A stretch of 47,523 nt of DNA from contig NC_049991.1 of assembly GCF_000003815.2 (NCBI RefSeq), forward strand, positions 20,517,361-20,564,883. Direction: 5' to 3'. The notes under the pieces are model-generated. The model searched no databases and had not been told where the DNA came from. It worked only from the letters and a program-made list of their open reading frames with translations. The DNA is from Branchiostoma floridae (Eukaryota; Chordata; Leptocardii; Amphioxiformes; Branchiostomatidae). Shown here one piece after another: positions 20,071-31,706 of this stretch; positions within the stretch are counted from its first letter, which is position 1; each line of letters starts with the position of its first letter. The position numbers and the translations under genes are program-made.

Positions 20071-20263
20071 TAATCTCCAAGCAGATCTTGCTGTGGTATA
20101 AGATAGTATCATAAGCGTTGGAAGGAGTTTAGCCAGCAGAGGAGTTTTATTGGGCAATGAACGTCAAAGCTGTGGCCAATGAAACTCCTCTGCTGGCTAA
20201 ATTCCTTCCCAAGCTAATGATATGATACTATCTTATGCCACAGCAAGATCTGCGTGGGGATTA
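20071..20263. mobile_element. Foldback MITE with about 75-bp arms
   Basis: The left arm TAATCTCCAAGCAGATCTTG...CCAGCAGAGGAGTT pairs with the right arm AACTCCTCTGCTGG...CAAGATCTGCGTGGGGATTA across a short loop. Arms are about 90% complementary and total length is 193 bp. No transposase is encoded. Confidence 0.85.
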
Positions 20264-21120
20264 CATACAATGTAGAACTTGTAAATACTGTACAGAACAG
20301 ATGTCCCATTGTTGTACATGCACATTGTATATTTTGCCACTTTCTTCCCTTTTGCACCTTCAAATCTGGACTGTAGTCAGATTATAATAGCATGATAAAT
20401 GTAAAATTTTACCTTTACCTGGCCTAGTTGTAATTCTTAAAAAAAAACCACCAAAACAAGGATCAAGACAGTGTTCTCAGAACTCATTTATTATAATTGG
20501 TAGGACCTTCATAATAGCAGACCATGCATTGCTGTAAAAAATTCAACCAACCTTATTCAAGAATGTCAAGTTGTAACTTAGTTCATAGCATCTCAGCTTG
20601 CTTGTATAGTAAATTGCATATTTCCTTCTGCTCTGAAATGGTTCTAGTATTGTCTTCACATTTTTCAAGGTAAGAATATTCTAAATCAGTAAACTAATTT
20701 AAGTCCAACCTTTCTATCATACTTGCATTCTGTACCTAAGACCTCATTTCCACTACATGGCAATAGCTGAGTGACCCAAGTTGGATTCCTCTGACTTGAT
20801 TTCATGAATGGAGCATGATGTTTGATGTTAAAGTTTGATAAAATACAACAAAAACACACAAAACTTTGAAAACTGCTTTGTCAAATATGATGAGTGACTC
20901 AGTGGCTCAGTAGTGATATCCCTTAGTAAAAAGAGGGTGTAAGACTGAACTAAAAGGACAGTCCAGTGTCTCCTGAACAACAAAAGCAACAACAAAGACG
21001 TAAAGAGGTAACAAACTCTTGTGTGTTTGGTCTCAGCATGTTCTCATTTCACTTAACAATAATTTAGAAACATCTCTACAAAATTTGCCAGTTCAAATGA
21101 GTATAGAACTAGAGTTCCAC
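20264..21120. other. AT-rich intergenic DNA, no gene seen
   Basis: No exon with coding bias or family match was found on either strand, and no clear repeat structure was seen beyond AT richness. Confidence 0.4.
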
Positions 21121-21229
21121 GAACACATACCTTTGCCAAATAAACCAGGTTTGTTATGTAGAATGATGTCTGTAGACAAATGCGTTACTCATTTCATTTT
21201 CTTTATAATTAAATGCTTGGAGTTGGTTT

Positions 21230-22085
21230 ATAAAATTTCGGCATTTATTATGCAAATTAGATCCCAATTTACAATTAATTGATATCAAATTGTATCAAGC
21301 ATTACTTAAGCTATCAGCATACCAAAAATCATGATGATCCTTTGATCCATTCTTGACTTATTCTCTTTCAAAGTCTTTAAATACATCTCTTACTCTCTTC
21401 CCTCTTTCTCAGCTACATATGTGACAACTTTGATGAAAGTACTATAATAGAATGCAGTGGATTTATTAACTTTTCCTAATCAATTATGCAAATTAGCTGT
21501 TAACTTGCATAATAAGTATCACATTATATAAGTCTTCATTTAGGCTATCTACATGCCGAAAATCATGACGATCCGTCAACACGTTAATATTTTCTCATTA
21601 ATTATGCAAATGAGATCATCATTTGCATGATAAATATGTATTGACATTTCTCCCTTTCTCAGCTACATATGTGACAAGTTTTAAAGCCCTATCATGGAAT
21701 GTAGTGAATTTATAAAATATCCTCATTAATTATGCAAATTAGCTGTTGATTTGCATAATTGTTATCTCATTATGTAGGTCTTCACTTACGCTACCTACAT
21801 ACAAAAAAACATGATGATCCGTCAACATGTTCATATTTTCTCATTAATTATGCAAATGAGGTCATCATTTGCATAATTGATATCTGTCGACATTTCTCTC
21901 CTTCCCAGCTACATATGTGACAAGTTTGAAAGTCCTATCATGGAATGTAGTGGATTTATAATTTTTCCTCATTAATTATGCAAATTAGCTGCTGATTTGC
22001 ATAATTAGTATACCATTATGTAAGTCATCACTCATTCTATCTACATACCAAAAATCATGACGATCCGTCAACACGTTGTAGAGTT
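21230..22085 (+). repeat. 246-bp tandem-like repeat carrying octamer palindromes
   Basis: Paired ATGCAAAT...ATTTGCAT palindromes lie at 21486-21510 (right half degenerate), 21604-21628, 21732-21756, 21850-21874 and 21978-22002. Spacings alternate 118 and 128 bp. Two palindrome types alternate, with cores TTAGCTGTTGAT and GAGGTCATC. Between them come ATGACGATCCGTCAACACG and CAGCTACATATGTGACAAGT. Older units flank the array. An inverted-orientation array of the same family is at 32940-33700. Confidence 0.8.
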
Positions 22086-22440
22086 ATTCTCATCCAAAGT
22101 TTGAAAGGAAACCGGCTCCTGCAGTTCCAAAAAAGCCGCTAGGGGGCCCAAACTCACAGCACTTACTCTCTGCCTCGAGGGCTATCTACCACTCAAAAAT
22201 CATGATCACAGCATGTCCAGAACACGAGATATCAAAAATTGAGGTTCTGCTGCAGTACCTTAGCAAGCCGCTAGGGGGCCCATTATCGAACTTGACCTTC
22301 GTTTTCCCGACCCCTACCCACCTACCAAATATTATCGGGATCCATCCAAGACTTCTTGAGTTATGCTGTTAACAGACAGACAGACAGACAGACACACAGA
22401 CTCACAAGCCCAAAACATAACCTTAGCCATTCTGGCAAAG
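22086..22440 (+). mobile_element. LINE-like 3' end with (ACAG)n tail
   Basis: Two GCCGCTAGGGGGCCCA strings (22135 and 22267) are followed by CCACCTACCAAATATTATCGG, a gene-like AT-poor stretch and an ACAGACAGACAG microsatellite, as seen at the 3' ends of invertebrate non-LTR or Penelope-type elements. It probably continues the repeat to its left. No ORF remains. Confidence 0.45.
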
Positions 22441-22584
22441 GTAATGATACACAAATATTACAGTTGGGGTTTAGCAGGTTAGAAGGAAGGCAGAAGCAGT
22501 ACAAGATCGTACCTTATGGAGGAAAACAGTCTAACAAGACGACATATGCAGCATAGCAAAGCTGTAGAAGGATCTAAGGTAAGG

Positions 22585-22945
22585 TATTTATGCTAAAAAG
22601 CAGTTAATTAAGCAACTGGATATGATTTTGGAAACGGTCAGACGTTTCAGACAGCCATCCGGTGTCTTTCATTTGGACTACCAAAAATTTGTCTTCCTCC
22701 TCCTTTTGCATATCAATTTATAGGTAGGATAAACCTGTATTCCAACTAGATCTCTATTGCATATTCATTCACAGCTAGAATATATAAACTATCTCCATCA
22801 AGATTTCTCCAGTGTCACCGACGAAAGATATCGAATGGTTGTCTGAAACGTCTGACTGTTTCCAAAATCATATCCAGTTTCTTGAGTACAGTACCTGCTT
22901 CTTGGCGTATCTTATTACCTGGATGTCTAACCTTCATCGACATAA
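22585..22945. repeat. Foldback repeat, same family as 8650-9140
   Basis: AAGCAACTGGATATGATTTT...CAGACGTTTCAGAC pairs with GTCTGAAACGTCTG...AAAATCATATCCAGTTTCTT. It ends with ACCTGGATGTCTAACCTTCA, shared with copies at 9120 and 38520. Confidence 0.65.
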
Positions 22946-22989
22946 GGTATTTGTGGTTTCAGAGCCCTTTAGTATAACATTGGATGGCA

Positions 22990-23755
22990 AATAGTAGGTT
23001 CTAGGATATAACCTCATTCATGCTAAGGGTGCGCTAATGCACCCAGCTTGTTTTGGCTGGAACAGAAGTTAGCATGGAACAGGTTAAGACTCAGCATTCA
23101 CAAAATATACATTTTTAACTTTTGAGTATAAACATAGCCATGTGTTATGGTTCACATTTGCTATTTAGACTTTTTGCCAATGCCTTGTTTGCATATATTT
23201 TGATTCACATGCAAACACTGCAACAAAGGTTACGATGTAAACAATAATTTTCTCTGCTTTGTTTTCCAAGTTTAGATAGTTCTTGGTTGCTTTGGAGTTG
23301 GAACAATTCAAGTTTTAAATCAAATTTTGATACAATATAACTTGGGAGAGGTGTAGCTGTTATTAATATAGGTTGGGCCTATTTTAAAACTGAAAACAGT
23401 TGAAAGCTGTTCTATGACTATGATTGTAGCTTGCTTTTTTAACAGCATGTTGCACTTTTACTCTGAAACTGTCAAAGAAAGAGCAAGGAAAAGAGCCGTC
23501 AACTATCTAAGATAATCTTTAAAGACAAGATATGACACAACCCATATGGGTTCAAGTCCCGACACACTTCTGGAGAACTTTAAAGTGGGAAGTGTGCAGA
23601 CAACACAACAACAACATGCCTAATTTCCAAATCTAACTCCATACCTGCTACCTTACCTCAATGACTCATACAAATTCAGTGCTAAATGAATATACAGTAA
23701 CTGCATACCTCAACTGGGGAGGATAAAATGGATAATGTTTCTGAAGCAAAGTTTA
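22990..23755. other. Intergenic DNA, no gene seen
   Basis: AT-rich, without exon-like segments or family matches. A weak B-box-like GGGTTCAAGTCCCGAC at about 23548 may mark an old SINE. Confidence 0.35.
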
Positions 23756-23759
23756 ATGG

Positions 23760-24185
23760 TTACTTCCAACACAAAAATTGGACTTTTGAAATTTTCGACT
23801 GCATGTCCAACACCAGTCTATGTCAAAGGATGAGGTTCTGTGACGTCACATTATGCAGCTAGATCACATGACTCTGTGAGCAGTGGATCATATGTTGCAG
23901 TAAGTCTATATCGCCCCCCGTCGCCTTCCTTGGGATAGCTTGTAAAGCCCTGATGTAAATGAATTCTTTTATCACACAGTGTCACATGATCTATCCATAT
24001 TATGTGACGTCACAGAAGCAGTGGATTGTTCATTTCTTGAGAAAGACTGGAGTTGAACTGTCCAATATCTCATAGTCCATTTTCTGTACATATGTAAATA
24101 TGTGAATTACTATAACAACACATTTGGAATTTACATCAGAATGACTTCTACCAACACAGTTGATCTTCCAAGCTATGCAGGATTG
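23760..24185. mobile_element. Longer relative of the 16213-16408 MITE
   Basis: It shares CCAACACAAAAATTGGACT, AAATTTTCGA and the flank ATGACTTCTACCAACACAG with the HMGXB4 intron MITE. Internally TGTGACGTCACATTATG pairs with CATATTATGTGACGTCACA, giving an inverted repeat that carries two full CRE-like TGACGTCA sites. Confidence 0.55.
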
Positions 24186-24532
24186 GACAAGTCCACTAGC
24201 TTGATTGTCCCGAGTAAGTTAAAGTGCTGATGGGTCAAGCGCATGTCCTACTCCAGTTGCATGTAAGACTTTTCCCCGAGTGAGATTTTGATATACATTG
24301 TCCTTGTAACTTTTTACAGTCATGGCATCAAGCCTTGGTCAATACAGAAAAATAGAGGCAGCGTTAAAAGAATTCCACTGCTGGAAGTGAAAATGCATAC
24401 TAGGAAAAAAAAACATAATTTTGGGCAAGCGAAAACCTGGTTCAGGCAAGTATATTTTTTATGAATTTGCCAGATAATTTTAGTGAATTTTCAAAAACTT
24501 GTCCAACCCTGCTATGGTTGGAGTTTGTAAAA

Positions 24533-27500
24533 TCATGAGGTTTGCATAGGTGTGCCCGCACAGGTGAGAAGCAGCTGCTGTATCTCCAGGTGTCCCAGGT
24601 CTGCTGCCAGGTGTGCAGCCGTCTGTCCACCCATCTCCGCTGACACCTGCGCACCTGCGGACAGCAACACCTCACACGTCTCCTTATCACCTGGGAAAAA
24701 GGAGACGGAATCAAGGTGACGTGACAGGTCTTGAAGATGAATGGCTGTCCACAAGATTTACATGACAGAATTGTTTGATTTGTTTGAACTTTTGTTTATT
24801 CATGAGAAGCTCAAATCGGCCTGCAGTCTGCTTTTCATTGAGGTCATGATGGAGGTAAGGGTCAGATAAGACATAACAGAGATACAGATCACATTGACTG
24901 TGCGATCTTGATAAACCTATCGACATATATCACTACATACCTAGTACAAGACAAATTATAGTAGGGTGAAAAGCTCAGCATTCATAGTCCATGTCCGTTC
25001 ATTGACAACTTTGTGTACATCATGCCTGGACTTTGAAATGATAATGGCCAAAAATGCACATTGTAACTGATACATGTACATGGCTTGTACGAATTTTAAA
25101 GATTTGGTCTTAGTTAAAGTTCTTTCTGTACCAAATGGTGTATAGGGCAGTGCCCATCTCAGTTTCAGTAGCCCTGAGCCACACAACTTTTGTGGAATCA
25201 CTACAGCAGGGGGCTAATCTACTAGCTGTGGAGTGTGTTCAACTATCATACTGTTTCCAAAATGCAGACTGCTAAGCAGAGAAAGCAGAATGTTCCATTG
25301 TTCATTACCGGTATATGACTCGGCTGGGGATCAAACTCAAGACCTATCAACCACAAGGCAAGGCAAACACTCTACCCACTAAGCCGTTGCACTGGTTGTT
25401 ATAGCCCAGATTGGGTGACTACCCGAAACAATATATAGATGGCTGCATGCCCATCAAAGATTTGCATTGTCATACTTTAAGTTTGCATTTCTATCTTTTA
25501 AACACCTTGAAATTCATCTATACCAAAACATTTATGTGAAACATGTCACATACCATGCAGTACCGCTAGGTGCAGCGGGGTGGCGCTGTCGCACTGCGGG
25601 TTTGCGGTGTTCACCTCGGCCCCGGCCTTCACCAGGGTCTTCACTAGCTCTACATTCCCAGCATTCACTGCTGCGTGGAGCGGGGTGTTCCCAGTGCATG
25701 ATGGGAGGTTGATGTCGGGTCTAGGGTGAACCTGCAGGTGTGTGTAATTGCCAAAAAATTCATCAAATAAACAATAACAGATAATAATGGATGATAAACT
25801 GAAATAGCAATTACTAAAATCATAAGGTGACTTACTGCAAATGCAGGAATTTTTGAGTGGTTTTATGTTTGCCTTTTTCGCATTGCCAGTGCGTGTTTTT
25901 GTTATAATTTGTTTGACCCTTACCCCCTCCCTCATGACCTGAATAAACTTAATGGTATAAAATGTCAGGTGTGTAGGTTGATGAGCTTCTTTTGTACAGT
26001 AGAATAAGGTTGAAACCAATCTGTTTTCCGCACCTTTGTGAGCAGGTAGGTCAGGACCTTGGGTTGGTTGTGAGTGACAGCGATGAACACCAGCGTCCTG
26101 TTCTCTCCGTCCCTCACTCCTAAATCTGCCTTCTTTACCTTCGACAGGTAATGTAGGACGTCCACCGCACCACTCTGCACTGCCTGTACGCATCGCTCCT
26201 CCAGGCTGTCCGCGGTAACGGTGCCTTGGTCCTGTTCGTCTGCGAGGCCCCCCTGTGCTCCCGGGCACGTGATCGTCCTGTAGAAGCCGACCGCGGCATG
26301 CCACACGCTGAGCAGAGCGAACGCCCTCAGCGCGAGGACCCACTGGACGAACTGTTTGTTCCGCGTTCTGACTTTGACGTCTGTCAGCGTTGCACGATAC
26401 TCCTCGCTCCTACCTGTAAACATCAAAAGGTTTCTATATGTTTGTCTTGTCATCAATTCAGAGACTTACATGCCTTAAAATTATAAACTTAAAGCAAAAC
26501 CTCTTGCTTAAATTTTAGATATTAAATAAGATTGTTTAGAACTTTGCAACAGACCTGGGCCTACTACTAGTACTAGAACAGATGTGCCCTATTTGGCGCA
26601 GACTGCCATTCTCGTACTAGTATAGGACTGTTTAGCCATAGCAAAAGCTGTAGGGTTGGTATCAATTTTGCCATGGTTATTACAGACCAAAGGAGGCAAC
26701 TGAGCAGGGTTTTTTATAAGGTTATATATGGCCTCTGTTGGGCAATGTTGACCATCATGGTAAAACCATACAGCTAATTTACATTCTGAGCCCTATGCAA
26801 CACAAATACTCAAGACAACCTTCTACACAACTGTAAATCTCCCAGAATGTGTGTACATGTAAATACCTCTGTATCTATATCTATATAGCCGGTATAACCG
26901 CCGTTCTGCATAACACACCAGCTAAACATAATACAGACACCCATCCCAAGTAGGCAAAGTAGTACACGTTGACTAAAGATTTCAAACTTCTGAATAAGAC
27001 TGATCTGACAGACCTGACGTCAGGACGTCGAGTTTCTCCAAGAAGATGTGCGGTCCCTTCGAGGTGAGCAGCTTGGTCGGGTATTCCCGCAGGACCGCAG
27101 ACAGGAGCTTACGGAGGGCGAGCGATGTGACGTCACCGCTCTCCCGCCCCGTACGGAACGCCCGTTCCATCTCATCACGTACGATCCCCACCTACAGTAA
27201 TTTTCAAACATGTATTGGAATATACAATCATATACAGTAAGGATCTTTGGTACAACTAGGGAGTACTTACTTCCGACGTTTTGATATTCTTAATCAGACA
27301 CCATCATTAGCTAGGGTAGAATGACTGGAAACTACTTCTTGCTGCTACTTATAGCCAATGTAGGTGGCGCTGCAGCAGCAAGAATGCCGTCTTATTAACG
27401 TGGTTAAGGAGGGAGTCTGGATCAGAAAATCAGCTTCAGTCATGAACAGAGACGGGGGGATACAAGCTGAGCCATGTTTGGGACAGCATTCTTGCTGCTG

Positions 27501-29663
27501 CAGTGCCACCTACATCTAAAATGAAAAGGACCATTGTTTTGAGTATCGTCCATTCATCGCAAGTTTTCACATACTGAATCAGGTCCAGGTTCAGGTCCGG
27601 ACCTGGACCTGTTCCTCTTGACCTGAACTAGACCTGGACCTGAATTTTCTGTAAGGCCATACCAATCTAATTCTTGGTTCACGGATTTTTTCATGAAAAA
27701 TATGGAGCGAGAGGGTGAAATAAAAATAAAAATTGTAAAATGGTTGGGGTAAAGGTAATAAGGGCCAATCCAAAACATATAGGATAAAAAGTTTTCAGCT
27801 TGAAAAAAGTACAAAAACACTATTACTGTACAGTAACAGCATTTGTACCCACACTTTAAGGAGCTTATAATATAAAGGCCAATTTGCTACACCAGAAAGT
27901 TGATGAATCATTTCATTAATGGTGAAAATTTGCTGAGTGGTAACGGGGGCCGCCCTAAGACGGTCCCCGTCGTAAGACGGAACGGATTTTTTGCTGATCT
28001 TATTATCCATAAGTACACCGTGTTTGTTGCCACTGACTATGCTGATTACAAAGGTAAATAAACCAAGTCCATGCACACAGCTTTAATTTGCATTCCAAGT
28101 ATACTTTAACATATTTACTTCATGTCTAAAAAAAAAACAGAATTCTAACAGTAATGTTGACAGTGCTGAATCACTGCGGTCACCGGCCTCTGCGTATTGG
28201 CGGCTCGTGTCGCTAACTATACGAACTCTTTCAAGCAGTCACACAACTGCCATGATACACATAAATAAAGCTCCATAAAACACTATGAATATGGGTCTTC
28301 AAATGTCTGTTGAGTAGAAAAGCAACCAAAAGGAAGCGACATAACATTGCCACCATTGTACTCCCAAGGGAGTGTGGCCGTGAAGGTGACAGGCTAGAGT
28401 ACGCTCCAAAGATTTATTTGACTGTAACAAATGATTCGTGCTGTCTAGGAAAATAAGACTTGATAGAGAGATGTAGATGATATTTTCATATAATCAGACC
28501 GAGTTTTGTTGATGTTAGCGGTGTCTTTTTTTCGTTATGTTTTTTTAGTTGGGCATTCACAATCAGTGCATTCAGCCCATTGCCCGTAAAAACATGAACT
28601 GGATTGTTCTAGGTACAGCCTTCCTCATGTGAGACAAGAAGTACATACAGTCACGATTTTACTGTCAAAAGAAAGCTAAAATATCATATTATTAATTTTT
28701 TTCAGTGTACTTAAATTTACCACTTACTTTTGAAGAAAGCAAAATGTAAAAAAAAGCGTACCGAGTTATGCACACTGTCCAGCGTAGCACAAAATTGGAA
28801 GGTTACATACACGAAATTGTCTCACAGTGTTTGCCGCTTGTAACATGCAGCGCGAAAGGTTCATGAACCACATGAATGCATTTCTTATTCAAGTATGTTG
28901 TTCAAATCTATGTGTAAAAAATTCAGTCATCAAAATTTGACCACTCTCAGGCAACTAGCGATGGAGCGCCATGAGTTTGAGCGCAAGAAAAAGCGTACCG
29001 TGTTGGGGCACCTCCCGTTAATTTTTATTTTTATTTTTTTTTTCCAAAAAATAGGAGCGAGCGAATCCGTGAACCAAGAAATTAAATTAGTGTGGACTAA
29101 GGTCGACAAAAAAAAATTCCCACCTCCATCCCAATCAGCTGTGTCCGCTGTGCTGGCGGGATCCCGCTCAGCCAGAAGTGGGCAAAGCGGACATAATTAT
29201 CACCATGGCAACACCAATCAGAGAGCTCCTCCACCATCACGTTAGTCCTCATCAGCCAATCGGCAATCACCGCTTCGTCCATGTATCCCAGAATCCCGTC
29301 AAAGTTCCCATCATGCCCCACGGATCTCGCGTCCGGAGCGGTGTCGCTACCAGAGCTCGCACTAGAGGATGGGCGGGAACCGATCCCGACGGGGGGTAGC
29401 GGCGCTTTCTTACTCCTCCTTAGATTGACGTGTGGCTCGAAGAGTTCATCTTTTGAAGCAGTACTGGTCCTCTGGGTTGCCAAGATGGAAGACGCCACAC
29501 CAGCATCCTTCCGAAAGACATCACCATTCTCCAGGGAAGAGGAAGTTCTAAAGTTCCCGTAATCTGCGTCAGTATCGCTGAGATCCATTTCCTCATCACT
29601 GTCGCGTATCGTCAGCCTCGACAGGCAGATCAAGTCGCGTAGGTCCTTCACACCTCGAGCCAT
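24533..29663 (-). CDS. Ankyrin-repeat protein, unnamed, complete five-exon model
   Basis: Exons 29663-29124, 27191-27014, 26413-26034, 25731-25554 and 24690-24533 join in phase to 477 residues and TGA. Exon 1 encodes an acidic, Ser-rich N-terminus (DSDEEMDLSDTDADYG) then a conserved-looking block (DGILGYMDEAVIADWL...EELSDWCCHG). Exons 2-3 are helical without a family I can name; the stretch FVQWVLALRAFALLSVWHAAV could be an amphipathic or membrane helix. Ankyrin repeats start in exon 3 and are clear in exons 4-5: NTPLHAAVNAGNVELVKTL, ATPLHLAVLHG, GQTAAHLAADLGHLEIQQLL. The protein ends shortly after the last repeat. All splice sites are GT-AG. Function is unknown; ankyrin repeats suggest a protein-binding scaffold. 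The start could lie further upstream if another exon exists. Confidence 0.8.
25305..25402 (-). mobile_element. tRNA-derived SINE head
   Basis: On the minus strand GGCTTAGTGGGTAGAGTGTT matches a pol III A box, and TTGAGTTTGATCCCC matches a B box about 50 bp later. It lies in an ankyrin-gene intron. The molecule is too degenerate for a working tRNA. Confidence 0.6.
26618..26690 (+). repeat. Dispersed repeat, partner of 19070-19150
   Basis: See the inverted partner at 19070-19150; shared core GCTGTAGGGTTGGTATCAAT. It lies in an ankyrin-gene intron. Confidence 0.55.
27359..27515. mobile_element. Short MITE-like inverted repeat
   Basis: ATGTAGGTGGCGCTGCAGCA and the following AAGAATGCCGTC pair with GACAGCATTCTTGCTGCTGC...TGCCACCTACAT. 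Arms are about 34 bp, total 157 bp, inside an intron of the ankyrin gene. Confidence 0.75.
27575..27725. repeat. AGGTCCGGACCT-rich repeat and reverse-oriented partner
   Basis: CAGGTCCAGGTTCAGGTCCGG is related to sequence inside the hAT-like element at 36696-37093. The adjacent stretch around TTCTTGGTTCACGGATT is the reverse complement of AATCCGTGAACCAAGAA at about 29068-29084. Confidence 0.5.
28080..29020. other. Large first intron of the ankyrin gene, no feature seen
   Basis: AT-rich with no exon-like segment on either strand. Confidence 0.4.
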
Positions 29664-30218
29664 CTCTTTATTTTGTTATCTCCCAAATCAGCACACAATC
29701 TAAAAAGTTCAGCTAGTTCAAATTTGAAGCTTGGTCATGCAGCTCAAGGTACCTGCTATCCAGCAAACAGTTGTCTTGCAAAATCTATTTCATGAAGTTA
29801 GTGATCCATAGTTTTCAACCCTGAGATGCATCAAGCAGTTTCAGTAAAAATCTGCCAAGTTTGCTACATTGATGTCATTCTCTTTTTCTCTTAAATTTTG
29901 GTTAAATCTTTCTTTAAGTTTTTCACTAAGTCTCAAAGAAAGATCGGCTGCAGGGTAAGGTTTGCTAAAGCAAAGGAATCTAGTTGATTTCGGGCTGATA
30001 AAGAAAGCTTATTTTGTTGACACTGGTTGAAACTTTTTTCTCAATAGTTTAGACGTTACGTAGCAAGAGCAAGAATGATCTGCATTCTGGTATCAGAGAA
30101 GCTATTTTCTTCTTGGTTGGAATAATTTAGGAAGTCTTAAATTTAGTTGATAGAAAAGTGGGCAGAATTGCACAGCGAGGAATCAGGTGAGAGGGGGGAT
30201 TTCTTCCTCTTCATGGAA

Positions 30219-30402
30219 CTACCGGTTCAGGTTGATCTCGAGACGCAGGCGGATGTCGAACGCGAGGAAAAGCGTGGTGAGAAAGACCGGGAGGCGGAAG
30301 CGACATTTCCAGGCGAAGTTGAAGAGGACAGCGAGGGTGTGGGAGAGCGTCCGGGCGAAGATGTCGTACGGAGGGAACATCGGAACTGTCAGGAGGGTTT
30401 CG
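30219..30402 (-). CDS. Candidate terminal exon of a short membrane protein
   Basis: On the minus strand an acceptor (CACCACAG at 30403-30410) is followed by 61 codons to TAG with almost all third positions G or C, unlike the surrounding DNA. The peptide (MFPPYDIFARTLSHTLAVLF...FRLPVFLTTLFLAF) is hydrophobic and could form one or two membrane helices. I do not recognise it. A first exon at 31735-31707 (ATG then MAAERPSLET) would join in phase, but its donor (GTTTGT) is weak. The opposite strand is also open here, so the call is tentative. Confidence 0.3.
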
Positions 30403-30464
30403 CTGTGGTGAGGTTTAACACACGGTCAGCAGCAACTCTGGAAATAGGTACAGGAGAGCACATT

Positions 30465-30500
30465 GTTAGATGTCGTACAGGGGGAACATTGGTAAAATCA
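30465..30500 (-). pseudogene. Short duplicate of the 30219-30402 exon
   Basis: GATGTCGTACAGGGGGAACA here matches GATGTCGTACGGAGGGAACA at 30360-30379. It lies just upstream of the candidate exon on the minus strand, like the other partial exon duplicates in the window. Confidence 0.4.
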
Positions 30501-31145
30501 AGTACAATTAATATGTAATGCTAGTTAACCTTTATCCGCGGGGTATCCTTTATCCGTTGTCTTAGACTTTAGAAACAGCACATGTAGAAGTAATCGGCCT
30601 GTGGTTTCAAATTTGCGATATTTTCAAAATGTTCCGATTTAAAACCACCGTCCGTCAACTTCCTATCCCTAAATACGTTTTTTTTTAAAAACGACGGATA
30701 TGGGTAACACTCAAATAAAGGTGAAGTAGCATTACTAGTACATTAATTTTGAACTGGGATCACAATCATGGAAATTTTGGCCTGTTGTCTTCTTGGGCTC
30801 TTTTCGTCGAGACGGAGACGGTTGACGGCTTATTGTCAAGGCAAATTGAATTTAAAGCCAAAGTTTGTAGCTGAAATCACTAAATGTACCATTACAACAG
30901 GCCATGCACATCACAGTAACGTTACATGTATATTTTTATCATTGGTAAGCTTATGTACAAGAAGAGTCGTGTGAAATTAGAGTTATTTGACCTCACAGTT
31001 ATTTAATCTATTAAGTGTAATGAATTTACTCAGGCTAAAATATGTGATGCATGATATAAAATTTTGAAGGAGCTTGATTCGGGACAAAATTTTACATTGT
31101 CTATAAATAAATAACATTATATGGAGTCCTGGCAGTGCGACTTCC

Positions 31146-31158
31146 GTTGCTTGGCAAC
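31146..31158. promoter_or_regulatory. X-box-like RFX motif
   Basis: GTTGCTTGGCAAC is a near-perfect palindrome fitting the RFX X-box (two GTTRCY half sites with a 1-nt spacer), with an ETS-like ACTTCCG directly before it. No confirmed gene starts next to it. Confidence 0.3.
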
Positions 31159-31706
31159 ACTAAAGCCTCGCCAATCCCGTGGGGAATGATACAAACCGCT
31201 TCACAAGCCAAACAGCGAGGTAGACTCTCTGTATATGTGTGGATAAATGTTCGGTTGTTACTTAACATGCGTCTGTTCTACAATTTGTGGGGAGGGGATA
31301 GTAAAGCTACCCAGTAGGAGGGGCGTCATTTTTTTTGGACTCAAACATAATTTTATAAAAACAAACGTCCAAAAATATACATCAGTTGCAGACCACTTTA
31401 GATAGCAGGGTCTAGTTGTTTGTATCTTTGATAGGATAACGCCGTGCAACTTCCGGTAGTTCAATGGGAAATATGACAGGTTTTCAATGAATTATTTCAC
31501 ATACGAAAGTTACTGAGCTGCGGTTTCATCATCATAATTTTTAGACACTACGCGTAGTTGTACATCATAAATTCAGACAATTAGAGTGAACCTAGATAAA
31601 GTCTGCGATGTGGAGTTTATGTAGAAACACGTCTGACAGGTTTACTTACCTACATCACAACGAAAACAGCCGGGAAATGCAACAACATCAAACCGAACAA
31701 ACAAAC

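Noticed and set aside
21230-22085. CRISPR or satellite centromere array
   Set aside because: Only a few diverged units with dispersed relatives at 32940-33700; it behaves as an interspersed repeat.
25305-25402. tRNA gene on the minus strand
   Set aside because: Good A and B boxes but degenerate stems and typical SINE placement in an intron.
30147-30518. Plus-strand 123-codon Glu-rich reading frame
   Set aside because: It has no splice context or family resemblance; the minus strand has a clear acceptor and G/C-ending codons. Kept only as an alternative.
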